In this document: positions 13,452-24,080 of the stretch, piece after piece
How the letters are laid out: each line of letters starts with the position of its first letter
Numbering within the stretch: the stretch's first letter is position 1
DNA from: Anaspis maculata
Taxonomy: Eukaryota; Arthropoda; Insecta; Coleoptera; Scraptiidae
Length of the DNA stretch: 64,000 nucleotides
NCBI GenBank assembly: GCA_949128115.1
Contig: OX421965.1
Span: forward strand, 56,538,012-56,602,011
Direction: 5' to 3'
Program-made: the position numbers and the translations under genes
Notes under the pieces: generated by a model
Database searches by the model: none
Seen by the model: only the letters and a program-made list of their open reading frames with translations
What the model was told of the DNA's origin: nothing

Positions 13452-15142
13452 GGAAGCACATATGAAACTGTATTCAGAACAGTTGAAACCATTGCCCTAT
13501 CTGTCAGCTGTCAAATAATAAATAATGTCAATGTTCAAAACTTCACCATTCAATTATTCAAAATATATCCAATGGATTGGAACCAAATTTGACAGAAAGT
13601 CACAAAACAAGAGAGTCAAATCAAGTCTGCAGTTGCAATCTTCCACCATTTTCCAGTGGAGCGTTATGAATTTTCAAAATTTTTCCTAACCGTTGGCACC
13701 CGAGAGGGCATCTCGCCCGTATTTTGATCAGAACGACTCGCCTTTGATGCAGGACTCCACTCAAAAACCCCATTTCTGCTCGGGGATCGACTTTTTTCGA
13801 AAAATTTCAACTGATACCGAAAGTAGATTGGATTGAGCGTCGTGAAGACCCATTTTCAAAATCGGCACGGTACCGGTTTTCTGACGGAAATTTTTTCAAA
13901 ATGAAATTAGCACATTTCGTGATTTTGAAAAAACTGCAATGCAAACTTTGACATGCGGTAAGCCCCACGAAGTATTCATTTTAGGTGCAGACATGCTGGG
14001 AATAAAAGTTGGAGAAAAGACTGAATTATTTTTGGAAGGAAAATTTTCGGAATCGGACCCACGATTTCCGACTTCTCATCTCTGGAAAAACTGCAAATTC
14101 TCTAACTTTTCATCTTTGGAACAGATTTCCACCAATGTGTCTCAAACAAGAGTACTTGAACATTTTCCAATAATTTTCTTTTCAATTTTCCTGTTGAAAA
14201 TGTAAAACAGGCCTGGGTTATCGAAACCGGACTCAAATGAAGGAGCTTAAAGTGAAGACCTAATTGACGATCTTCATAATAAAATGTATTGGAAATTTTT
14301 TTTCAAGTTTTCCCGGAAAGTTCACATTTTTCAATTTTCAGTTATTATTAGCAAATTATCTTCAATCTTTCTGTGGTGCCAGTTCCAGACCGTTCACCTT
14401 AAGGGGTTTCTGATGCGACTAAAAAAGTTGTTGACGGGAATCGGTTTTATTTTACTTTTTTCATCAAGTAGAAACTCTTCCAAAAAAAAATGTACATCAG
14501 ATTTTGATAATTTTCAAAAAAAAAAAAATTGAAAATTTTTGATTTTGATTTTTGAAAATTCAAAAACCAGATAGCATCGACAATGCATCTTTCTTCAAGG
14601 AAGTCGCATGCCAAATTTGAACTTTTCATTTTTGAAAAAAAGGTACCTACCAAAAACGATTTCTAAATACTAATTCACTTTTTTGTGTCTACGAGAAATA
14701 ATTTTTGGTACCTTTTTTTGAAAAATTCAAGTTCAAATTTGGCATGCGACTTCCTTGAGGAAAGATGCATTGTCGATGCTATCTGGTTTTTGAATTTTCA
14801 AAAATCAAAATCAAAAATTTTCAAAATTTTTTGGAAATTTCCAAAATTTGATAGCAATGATTGTACATTTTCTTTTTGGAAGAGTTTCTACTTGACGAAA
14901 AAAGTAAAATAAAACCGATTCCCGTCAACAACTTTTTTAGTCGCATTAGAAACCCCTTAACCCATGACAAATTCGTCTGACTGCCTTATTCAGTCAGTCA
15001 TGAGGCGTCTTTGGTCATGACGTCCAAACGGCCATGAGGTCATGGCCTCATGGCGTCATGAGGTCATATTTCTTTCCACATAGTTTGGTTCCCAATGAAA
15101 AACTGCAAATTTTCAACTTTTTAGCTTGTGAAAAGATTTATA
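13452..15142 (+). repeat. Segmental duplication, unit 1
   Basis: From 'ggaagcacatatgaaactg' to 'gaaaagatttata' this unit repeats in direct orientation at 15,354-18,723. The match is close over most of its length and includes repeat R1, a central AT-rich block and the foldback element at 14,403-14,956. Near 14,985-15,065 unit 1 has an extra tract of short 'catgaggtcatgg'-like repeats that unit 2 lacks. The spacer between units is about 210 bp. No coding function is apparent. Confidence 0.85.
14403..14956. mobile_element. TTAA-flanked foldback MITE, copy 1 (intact)
   Basis: The element starts ggggtttctgatgcgac and ends with the inverse (gtcgcattagaaacccc). TTAA lies on both sides (14,399-14,402 and 14,957-14,960). 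Arms run to about 14,667 and from about 14,693, leaving a loop of roughly 25 bp, so nearly the whole 554 bp is inverted repeat. TTAA duplications are the hallmark of piggyBac-type insertion, but the ends here start GGGG rather than the usual CCC, so the superfamily is uncertain. Short apparent ORFs in the two arms are the same sequence read both ways. Confidence 0.75.
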
Positions 15143-16746
15143 GTGGGAGCGGTACGCAAAATGATACTGCATTTTAGAGTAGAGTAACGAGATTTTGCAT
15201 GGGCGTACCTTATACTAAAACAAACGATTTGACCCGCAGCACTCCATATTTCGTCCCTTAGGGGCCCATGGGGGCCCTCCAAATTATCAAAATGCAAGAA
15301 CTTTCACAAAATGATCATTGAGTATCGTCATGTGTGCCATGAAATAAGCTTACGGAAGCACATATGAAACTGTATTCAGAACAGTTGGAACCATTGCCCT
15401 ATCTGTCATCTGTCAAATAATAAATAATGTCAATGTTCAAAACTTCACCATTCAATTATTCAAAATCTATCCAATGGATTGGAACCAAATTTGACAGAAA
15501 GCGACAAAACAAGAGAGTCAAATTAAGTCTGCAGTTGCAATCTTCCACCATTTTCCAGTGGAGCGTTATGAATTTTCAAAATTTTTCCTAACCGTTGGCA
15601 CTCGAGAGGGCATCTCGCCCGTATTTTGACCAGAACGACTCGCCTTTGATGCAGGACTCCACTCAAAAACCCCATTTCTGCTCGGGGATCGACTTTTTTC
15701 GAAAAACTTCAACTGATACCGAAAGTAGATTGGATTGAGCGTCGTGTAGACCCATTTTCAAAATCGGCACAGTACCGGTTTTCTGACGGAAATTTTTTCA
15801 AAATGAAATTAGCACATTTCGTGATTTTGAAAAAACTGCAATGCAAACTTTGACATGCGGTAAGCCCCACGAAGTATTCATTTTAGGTGCAGACATGCTG
15901 GGAATAAAAGTTGGAGAAAAGACTGAATTATTTTTGGAAGGAAAATTTTCGGAATCGGACCCACCCACGCCCACGGTATCCGACTTCTCATCTCTGGAAA
16001 AACTGCAAATTCTCTAACTTTTCATCTTTGGGACAGATTCCCACCAATGCTTTTCAAACAAAAGTAATTGGCTCTTGAACATTTTCCAATCATTTTCTTT
16101 TCAATTTCCCTGTTGAAAATGTAAAACAGGCCTGGGTTATCGAAACCGAACTCAAATGATGGAGCTTAAAGTGAAGACCTAATTGACGATCTTCATAATA
16201 AAATGTTTTGGAAATTTTTTTTCAAGTTTTCCCGGAAATTTCAAATTTTTCAATTTTCAGTTATTATTAGCAAATTATCTTCAATCTTTCTGTGGTGCCA
16301 GTTTCAGACCATTCACCTTAAGGGGTTTCTGATGCGACTAAAAAAAGTTGTTGACGGGAATCGGTTTTATTTTATTTTTTTCGTCAAGTAGAAACTCTTC
16401 CAAAAAGAAAATGTACGGGCATTGCTATCAAATTTTGAAAATGTTTGATTTTGATTTTTGAAAATTCAAAAACCTGATAGCATCGACAATGCATCTTTCT
16501 TCAAGGAAGTCGCATGCCAAATTTGAACTTTTCATTTTTGAAAAAAGGTACCTACCAAAAACGATTTCTACTAATTCACTTTTTCGAGTCTACGAGAAAT
16601 CATTTTTGGTACCTTTTTTTGGAAAATGAAAGTTCAGCATGCGACTTCCTTGAGGAAAGATGCATTGTCGATGCTATCTGGTTTTTGAATTTTCAAAAAT
16701 CAAAATCAAAAATTTTCAAAATTTTTTGGAAATTTTCAAAATTTGA

Positions 16747-18514
16747 TACAATACAATACAATACAGCTTTATTGGTGATTTTGTACATGGAATATCTTTC
16801 ACGGTACATTCACAGGTCATACTTCAACAAACAACAATTCAATAATATACAATTAACTATACATTTAAAATTTATAACTCAAAAACTCTTCGTATGAATA
16901 GAAGGAATTTGATATTAAAATGTCCTTTATCTGGACTTTGAAGGATTCTGGTGATAGAGATTTCAATGCAACTGGCAATGCATTGTAAAATTTCAGAGCC
17001 AAATAATTTGTAGATTTCTGAGTTCTACTCAATCTTAGAAAATCCTGACGGAAGTTATGACGATTTCTAGTCTCATACCCATGCAGGTCACTGTGGCGTT
17101 CAAACTTTGAAATGTTGAGCCTGACGTAAATTAAGCACTCATAGATGAACATACAGGGAAAAGTCAAGATTCCGTGAATAGCGAACGAATCTCTGCAGTC
17201 CTCCCGATAACCCTTACCGTCCAAGACTCGAACAGCCCTTCTCTGGAGCCGAAAAATCCTACTCCAAGACGAAGCCCCTCCCCAGGCAAGCAAGACATAA
17301 GACATAATGGAGTGGCACAGAGCAAAATATGCCACCCTCTGAGTGGACAGGGACACCTCCAGGCTCAGCAGTCGCAGTAAGTAAATACTGCTACTCAGCT
17401 TACATGAAAGAGCATCGATGTGTTTGTCCCACCTCAATGAAGGGTCCAGGTTGACTCCCAAAAACCGAACAAAGTCCGGATTTTCGAAGCCACCAGTGTC
17501 TCTTAAGGAGAATATGACTGTAGACGTCTTAAAATGGTTCAGACTGAGCAGGTGAGATGAAAACCACTGTTCAGCCTCCGAAAGCGCAGCGCGCCCCACC
17601 TCCAAAACTCGGTCGACGCACTCTCCAGAATTCACCAGCGTGGTGTCGTCAGCGAACATAATGACGTCAGCAGAGGCAACATGCAGTGGAAGGTCATTTA
17701 CATAGATCAAAAAAAGCAATGGGCCTAAGATTGACCCCTGAGGAACACCCGTTGTTATCGGCATCTCATCTGAGACTGCACCACCGCATCTCACCCTCTG
17801 CCGCCTGTTCTCTAAGTAGGAGGAAATAAGATTAATGCTGTTGCTGTCGAAACCATATCTGGAGAGCTTCTTCAGAAGCGGGGCGCGCTGGACGCAATCG
17901 AAAGCTTTGCTCAGGTCACAAAAGGTGGCAACCATATATTTACCATTCTCAAAGCTATCAACTACCCGCTCCACAAACTCCAAAATAGTTCCGGCAGTAT
18001 TTTTCCGGCGTCTGAAACCGTACTGAGAGGACATGAACAAGCCCTCACCTTCAAAAAAATCTGCGATTCTTTTATTTAGTGCTCTTTCGAAAATCTTGGA
18101 GAATATCGGGAGCAGAGATATAGGCCGATAGTCCGAGATATCCTTTGGGTCACCCTTTTTGAAAATAGGAATCACCAAAGCAACTTTGAGGCAGTCAGGA
18201 AACTGACCCTCACTGATAAATGAATTGATTAATTTCGTCAAAGGAGCAACGATAATCTCTTTAATAGTCTTGATGAGCCCGACACTAAGTCCATATATAT
18301 CCCTACTCTCCGTGTTTCTCAGAGATGTAATTATGTCCCTAATTTCAATATAAGTAGCAGGTCTAAATGAGAAACCATTCTTACCACCACGTATCTGAGT
18401 CAAGTATGGATCAAGATCACCGTCAACCGCTGGTAGGTTGTTGATTAGATCAATTGTGACATTTATGAAATGTTTATTTGCAGTATCTGGGTCCATATCA
18501 AGATCAGTTTTCCT
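16747..18514 (-). mobile_element. 5'-truncated LINE, CR1/Jockey-like
   Basis: On the minus strand the element ends with an AATAAA signal (plus 16,768-16,773) followed by a short pentanucleotide tail, seen on plus as (ACAAT)n at about 16,747-16,765. Short-repeat tails of this kind are usual for CR1/Jockey-group retrotransposons. The 5' end stops inside ORF2, so the endonuclease domain is missing. The insertion splits a foldback element. I cannot see a clean target duplication. Confidence 0.85.
16865..18496 (-). CDS. LINE reverse transcriptase, C-terminal part of ORF2
   Basis: This 543-codon minus-strand ORF is the reverse transcriptase part of a non-LTR retrotransposon ORF2. In life it would copy the element's RNA at a nicked genomic target. 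Visible motifs are FKKGDPKDISDYRPISLLP near residue 110, the motif A aspartate in DLSKAFD (D194), the GVPQGSILGPLLFLIYVNDL block near residue 255, and FADD at 281-284 carrying the catalytic aspartates. The C-terminal half lacks a clear zinc knuckle. The reading frame is open upstream of the first Met to the truncated 5' end near 18,514, so that Met is not the native start. No stop or frameshift interrupts it, which suggests a fairly recent insertion. The apurinic-type endonuclease is absent, so this copy cannot be autonomous. Motif style fits the CR1/Jockey/Rex group; the exact clade is not decided. Confidence 0.92.
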   Translation of the reverse strand: MDPDTANKHFINVTIDLINNLPAVDGDLDPYLTQIRGGKNGFSFRPATYIEIRDIITSLRNTESRDIYGLSVGLIKTIKEIIVAPLTKLINSFISEGQFPDCLKVALVIPIFKKGDPKDISDYRPISLLPIFSKIFERALNKRIADFFEGEGLFMSSQYGFRRRKNTAGTILEFVERVVDSFENGKYMVATFCDLSKAFDCVQRAPLLKKLSRYGFDSNSINLISSYLENRRQRVRCGGAVSDEMPITTGVPQGSILGPLLFLIYVNDLPLHVASADVIMFADDTTLVNSGECVDRVLEVGRAALSEAEQWFSSHLLSLNHFKTSTVIFSLRDTGGFENPDFVRFLGVNLDPSLRWDKHIDALSCKLSSSIYLLRLLSLEVSLSTQRVAYFALCHSIMSYVLLAWGGASSWSRIFRLQRRAVRVLDGKGYREDCRDSFAIHGILTFPCMFIYECLIYVRLNISKFERHSDLHGYETRNRHNFRQDFLRLSRTQKSTNYLALKFYNALPVALKSLSPESFKVQIKDILISNSFYSYEEFLSYKF

Positions 18515-18689
18515 ACCTACATTTCCTTTTTGAAAGAGTTTCTACTTGACGAAAAAAGTAAAATTAAACCGATTCCCGTCAACAACTTTTTTACTCGCAT
18601 CAGAAACCCCTTAACCCATGTACCAATGCGTCTGACTGCCTCACTCGGTTTTCTTTCCACATAATTTGGTTCCTAATGAAAAACTGCAA

Positions 18690-18870
18690 ATTTCTAACTT
18701 TTTAGCTTGTGAAAAGATTTATACTATCGTTTTTTAAACAAAGGGTAATTGATTCCTCAACATTTTCAAGCAATTTTTTTCAAAATTCTTCAAGTTTTCA
18801 GAGATTTTCCCACTTTGAAATGAGTAACCGGCCCAGCTTATCGAGATCATACTCAAATGATGGAGCTCTA
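18690..18870 (+). repeat. Third, degenerate copy of part of the duplicated unit
   Basis: Bases about 18,755-18,870 ('ttgaacattttc'-like start, 'gaaatgagtaaccggccc', 'tcaaatgatggagct') resemble about 14,155-14,245 and 16,075-16,165 in the two units. It directly follows unit 2, so the array has two full units and a weak partial third. Confidence 0.5.
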
Positions 18871-20104
18871 AATAGATCCCTCATTAGAGAAAATATCTCA
18901 ATTCTTCAATCTTTTTCTCAAATTCCAGCTTCTCACTCAAAGGGACGTCTCATGATTAAATTTCCATCCATTCCTTGCTACTTGTCGGGGAACTTTTGGG
19001 GTGACACAACCGATTTTTTATCCGTATCTTGAACATCTCCGTAACTTTTCGTACCCGTACCTACAACAGCCATGACTACTTTGCGGAATTTAATCACTTT
19101 GTACTTACAGTACTTACACTATAAATTATAATTAAGCCGAAAATCGATTTTGATGTTAACTAGGTATCTACTTAGAGTACATGCTGCATCAGATTTTGCA
19201 CTAATGCTAACTATACCAAAATCGGCCAGAACCGAAACACCGTTTTATCGCATTAGTGCATCATAATGTTCAAATTACACAAGATGCTCTTTGTACTCTC
19301 TAAACTAATCCGCACTCGCACTCCACACTCCACAGCTAGCATATCTCATTTGGCACGCTCCTGCATAATATGAATAGTTCCAGAATTTAAAAATTCTTCA
19401 GGCCTTAGTTTAGCCTACATTCTTGAAATAACGCCTGCGGTCCGTGGACAATGATCATTGATCATGTCAGTTTGTGAGCACTGCACAGTCGGAACACGAA
19501 AGGAGAGCCTGGCTGTGTTTTTCTAACTACCATTGCCTGGGTGATTAAAGAGAAAATTGAAATCTCAAAGTTTGCTGGAGAGGACTAAAGTTTAAAGTTC
19601 TAATCAAACTTGAGAGAAGTTGGAGTCGGAATTGTCGGGAGTGTCGGTTAATTTTGCACCGTGACCACGACGGAGTAGGCATGACACGAGATTTTAAGGA
19701 TAATAAAGCGAAATTGGATTGATGGAATAAAAATTTAAACGACCATCCATAAATTTTTCTAATCTCACAAGTGCACACGGCATAAATTTGCGACCTTGGA
19801 TTTTTTCATCATCTACCTACTCTTCTTTTGGATGGTCGATGCGTCGATGGTGAAAAGTATGTTTGGTTGCCTATTTCAAAATGTCTCACTTAGTGCAGTC
19901 CAATTATTATTCAGTATTATTCACGGTCTCCAGTACTAATAGTCACAGCTGTATGAGCACAGTTCTATAAAAAAATGGCCCTCCTAATTGTGACAAAAGT
20001 GTGAAATTTGGTGTGCGAGCTCTGAGCTCTGAAAGCATAAGGAAAGAGGGGTGTCAAGAAAAATTTGATTTTAGCTTTCAACTTTTTTTGTGAGGACTTT
20101 TTTT
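18871..20104. other. Intergenic DNA, nothing recognised
   Basis: AT-rich sequence with no supported gene, RNA gene or repeat pair. Confidence 0.4.
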
Positions 20105-20487
20105 TATACAGGATGTTTAGAAAATGGCGGAGAAGCTCTCTTGTAAGGACCCTTCAGGGAACTCCGAAAAAATGATGAAAAATTCTTCGACTTTTAGTTT
20201 TGGGTTTATTAAAGGTCAAGGGGCGGCTCTTTGACCCCTTCTAGTTCTGTTACATCAAAAGATTTCAGTTTACTGTTGACGGCAAAATTATGAGAAAGAA
20301 ATATCTACCACTGGATCTGTATTGCACTTTTATTCTTGGAAGGACCCAAAGGTTTTTGGAGTTTTTGACCCAAATTTTTTTCAAAAATGACAGTCAAAGA
20401 TTTTTTCAATTATTTTTTTGGGATTCGCTAAAGGGTCTTGCCCAACATGCTGCAGAGCTCTCCCGCTATTTTCTGGACACCTGTATA
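20105..20487. mobile_element. Foldback element with ACAGG-type ends
   Basis: Left terminus 'tatacaggatgtttagaaaa' followed by 'tggcggagaagctct' matches the reverse complement of the right terminus (about 20,400-20,487, 'agctctcccgctattttctg', then 'gacacctgtata'). Arms are about 90 bp with some divergence. No ORF with a known domain lies inside. Confidence 0.65.
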
Positions 20488-20522
20488 TTTTTTATTTTTT
20501 TAGATTTCTTCCTTTTTTTAAA

Positions 20523-20923
20523 TGACGGTAGGTAATTGGGCAGTCAAAGAAGCGGAGAAAGAAATTTGTGAAAAAAATCGAAAAAAAAAAAACTGTGGAT
20601 AAGTAGAAAATGAAGAATGGTAATCCCCTCAAAAGAAGACTGATTAGGTCAAGTTCCCCAGGTGTTTTGCCAAATTCCAAGCCGTTTTCAAGATATTTCC
20701 TCTACTGTTTTTCGTGACTGCTTCCATTATACAGCAAACACATCGCCGGTTCTTTTTTCTTGAGAATTCAATTTCCATTTTTAATTTTCAACAATTTCAC
20801 AGTATTTTTCGAAATAAAGTGAAAAAGTTCGATTTTTCACTTGAAATTTCGTAATTTCGGCTCAGTCGATTTTTTCAGAAATTTTCTTCACCGTTTTTTG
20901 GACTGACCAATTACTTACCGTAT
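20523..20923. mobile_element. Foldback element
   Basis: The left end 'acggtaggtaattgggcagtc' region (20,523 onwards) pairs with the right end, which reads 'gactgaccaattacttaccg' at about 20,901-20,920. Arms are roughly 60 bp. It lies 35 bp from the previous foldback. There is no ORF of note. Confidence 0.65.
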
Positions 20924-21674
20924 TAACATTAACAAAATAAGAAGTCATTGAAGGAAACTGACGTCACAGAAAAGTGAACAATAGAAATCTTTTTCTTTTG
21001 GCTCCCCATCCAAAAACTTTCCCAATGCTTTCAGGAGTCCACAGACCAAATTTCACACTTTCTTTACAATTAGAGCCATTTTTACGTGTACTGCTGAGGC
21101 CATAAAGCCGCAACCAGTTACACATAAAATATTGCTTTTTGAGATTTCTCAGAAAATTGAACGAAAAATCAGTATTCGAATCTGGCGCCATTATTGGTAT
21201 TACTCTTCCGTCGGGTTCCACCAAAATTTCAAGATCAGATTAAATCTGGCTCTGGATCTGGATTCCATTTTGGGGAATCGGTGGAACATAGTTTGACCTG
21301 GCACGTAGGCCTCATTATTGGGCCCATTGTACCCCTCTCCTAGACTAGCCGGACTCACCGAGCCGCAATGTGGTGCCTGGATGTCGGTCCATCCAAGCAC
21401 TGTGCGGAGGGGCGGATGTCCGATACATCCTGGCTCCCTGCGCCGGTGTTAGTGACTTCGTCTGCAACACCGTTCGTTCTTCGTTCCTTGATTTAGTTAA
21501 AATGCTTGCAAGGCGCACAGCAAAAAAAAATGGGAACGATGGTGCCGACCCCATGCGATGCTGGGGTCGTTGGAACACGCAGGGGTTCGGCAAAAATTGC
21601 AATATAGTGAAAGAAAGCATTTTTTGTGCTATTAATTGAGGCTTATTGGTGAAGAAAGAAACGTTCGTTGCAGG
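20924..21674. other. Intergenic DNA upstream of a candidate exon
   Basis: No gene can be supported. Bases about 21,340-21,590 are somewhat GC-richer with overlapping ORFs on both strands but no domain. The last 15 bases before 21,675 (cgttcgttgcag) look like a 3' splice site. Confidence 0.35.
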
Positions 21675-21840
21675 TAACACCAGCTCACTCACAGCCCATT
21701 CTCCCGATTACGGATTCGCTTCGTCGCCGCCAGGAGTAAGAGAGGCGGCCAGTTCGCTCGCCACCGCCATCCAGAACACCCCTGGAGCACCACCTCCGGA
21801 TCCGGCCATAGCCAAAGTTCTGATGCACTGGATGCAGCAG
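21675..21840 (+). CDS. Candidate internal exon, unrecognised protein
   Basis: A GC-rich open stretch sits in AT-rich DNA, bounded by a possible acceptor (gttcgttgcag) and a possible donor (cagcag followed by gtaaaa). In the frame ending at a codon boundary it encodes about 55 residues rich in Ser, Pro and Ala, with a C-terminal part reading PDPAIAKVLMHWMQQ. I do not recognise the family. Codon use is GC-richer than the flanks. The acceptor is immediately followed by 'gtaaca', so the same site could also act as a 5' splice site. Whether this exon belongs with the islands at 42-55 kb is unknown: it ends in phase 0, and I found no good phase-0 acceptor before the 42.2-kb island. Confidence 0.4.
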
Positions 21841-23404
21841 GTAAAAATACCAAATGTTTTTCTTGAAACGTTATTAATACAGCGATGCATATAGAGGGCG
21901 CTTATGTCGGAGCTATGTTTTAACTGTCAGTAGTATAGAAGTCAAACACCGCTGAGAAATTTGTAGTCTGTAATTCAAGGGCTGTCATTTTTACGTTTGG
22001 TGGATAAAGTAATGGCACTTTCGAGTCCTTTGCACATTGCAGGGTAGTTCAGAATGGTTAGAAGAGATAGGCTGATGCAACGAAATGCAATGAATTTGAA
22101 TCAGAACCAGAATTAGTTGAAGTACGTTACCCTAACCCACTTTGCTCGTTGCGAGTGATAGCCTTAAGATCTTATTCGTCACATTCGTCCACCCTTGAAG
22201 AATTTCATGCGATCGCTCTATTATTTCAAAACACGTAGCCTAGAAAGTTCTGGGTTTTCTCGGTGTATTTGTACCTACAACAATCAGTTTTCTCTTAAAA
22301 ACGTTACTCTCCTCTCTGTTGCCACTCGAAAGGGCAGAATCATTAAAAACGAACTGAACGAAATGCGAGAATGATTGCGAAGTAATGACGGCGAGATAGG
22401 GAAATTACGAGTGTCATTAGGAGGTGGTTGGTGGTAGGATGGCGGAGATCTGCATATTTTCCGCTAAATTGGAGCTTTGAGGTGATTCGAATTTCAAACA
22501 TTAAATAATTGAAATGTTGTCCGGAACGTCTGTTATGGATTAGGTACCTACTGTGAATTTGGACTCTGCGGAGGACTCACCCGTTTTTTTTATGTTTTCT
22601 GAGACTCATACTTACAATACTAAACTTCAAAAAAATGATAACAACAATAAATAGTACTTACTTCTACTTGAATGTTGCGACTTGCAGGTTCGAAGGAATA
22701 ATTGCTGACTACGAATTTTCCCATTAAATCATGGGATAATGTTTGGCGGGGATGCAGGCCATTAAACATGCTGTTCTTGTGTAATTTTATATTTACAGAC
22801 TTGATAGGTTATTTCGTTTAGGCTGATGGGCATGCGTAAAGGCGCCAAATTTTGAAAACTTTCGTACACTTGTCAGTTGAATGACAACGCTGCATACTTT
22901 GTCTACCCCCCTGACCAGCTACTGGCTCCTGGCTGTGATTTTTACACACACTCAAAGTTGTTTGTGGAATTTTGGGTGCACTCGAGGGTGCACTACAAGA
23001 TTTCCTAGCGCTAATTTTCAATATCGGTGTACGAAACTATGAATGACTATGACCCCTCAGCAATATAAAGCATCTGATTTTGGTCGATTTGGTTAAAAGC
23101 AATATTGCCAACTCAAATTGGCCGAAAATTATTCGAGCCATGTGCGTCCTTGCAGGAAAGGCCATGTAATTCCGTTTGACATATCGTTGTTGCTTGACAG
23201 TTGAAGTTCGTGCTGTCTGTCGGAACTTCCTTTAGCTTTTTTGACTGTATTGCTTCTAAACCGCTTGATTGGCCGTTGAAAGTGCGGCTGGGTGGTGTTT
23301 TATTGAGGCGGTTTAGTTGGTGACATTTCGGTTGCCATCTCCAAGCCGGTTATTTTTACGTCAGTCGAAAATAGTGACCTTTGTGCTGGAGCGTCAGCCG
23401 GGGT
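21841..23404. other. Intergenic or intronic DNA, nothing recognised
   Basis: No coding island, RNA gene or strong repeat is visible. Confidence 0.4.
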
Positions 23405-23709
23405 TGCTTCAGGTGGCCGCAATATTGGTCAAATAGCACAGTCATAGCTTGAGAAGTACACAAGCGATTATTTCCGAAGTATAGAGTGGTTGGAAAGCTC
23501 CAGAAAAAACCTTGAATTTTAAATTTCCTAATTGAAAAAAATGGAATTTCGATTTTTCTTTGTGAAGTTCAAAATTAATAAACACGCCGATGTCTAGTAC
23601 TTTTTGTAGCTTTTTAACGAGCCTATTACGAAAGTAATCGCTTGGGTGCTTCTCAAGCTATGGCTATCCAGAAAAACGTGTTATTTGACCAATATTGCAG
23701 CCACCTTCA
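23405..23709. mobile_element. Foldback element
   Basis: Left end 'ggccgcaatattggtcaaat' and the following 'catagcttgagaag' and 'caagcgatta' pair with the right end in reverse complement, which finishes 'gaccaatattgcagccacc' at about 23,705. Arms are about 75 bp; there is no ORF. Confidence 0.75.
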
Positions 23710-23724
23710 TGTAAAATATCACTA

Positions 23725-24080
23725 ATAGCTGTATTACACTATATCCCACACACTTTCTATTTTCAGTATACAATGACTTTTTTAAGCGAAAATAAAGTGA
23801 CGAGCTGGGGGGCTACGGCTGAAGCTGATGATGGCACTTGCAAAGTTTTGGAGCGAAACTATCAGCGGCCATCGGCCGTATTTTCCCAGCGCTCCAGCTT
23901 GTCACTTTATTTTTGCTCCAAAAAGCCATTCTACTGAAAATAGAAAGTGTATGGGATATACACAATCTCTTGTACAATTTCTTGTACAATCTGCCAAAAT
24001 AGTGTCAAAAAACAATGAAGTTGTACTTGATTGTTTAATTGACAGATTGTTCAAGAAATTGTGTAGTGTAATACAGCTAT
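23725..24080. mobile_element. Palindromic MITE family A, copy 1, interrupted
   Basis: The ends are atagctgtattacact and its inverse at 24,065-24,080. The same family occurs twice at 54,834-55,114, where a complete copy is only about 140 bp. This copy is longer because a 217-bp TA-flanked element (23,742-23,958) is inserted in its left arm. Confidence 0.8.
23742..23958. mobile_element. TA-flanked MITE nested in family A
   Basis: The inverted ends are tatcccacacactttctatt and its inverse (gaaagtgtatgggata). TA flanks both sides (23,740-23,741 and 23,959-23,960). Removing it restores a family A arm as seen at 54,973, so the insertion event is directly visible. TA duplication points to the Tc1/mariner group, non-autonomous. 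No transposase is encoded. Confidence 0.8.

Larger units (their letters stand above)
16322..18610. mobile_element. TTAA-flanked foldback MITE, copy 2, interrupted
   Basis: Same element as 14,403-14,956, flanked by TTAA at 16,318-16,321 and 18,611-18,614. The left arm is complete (to about 16,585). The right arm is split into about 16,607-16,746 and 18,518-18,610 by a LINE. Comparison with copy 1 shows that a few bases of the target were changed or lost at the LINE's 5' junction. Confidence 0.8.
15354..18723 (+). repeat. Segmental duplication, unit 2 (split by a LINE)
   Basis: This is a direct copy of 13,452-15,142, offset by about 1902 bp at its start. It is longer only because a LINE (about 16,747-18,514) sits in the right arm of its foldback element. 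The foldback occupies the same place in both units, so it was there before the duplication, while the LINE arrived afterwards. Confidence 0.85.
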
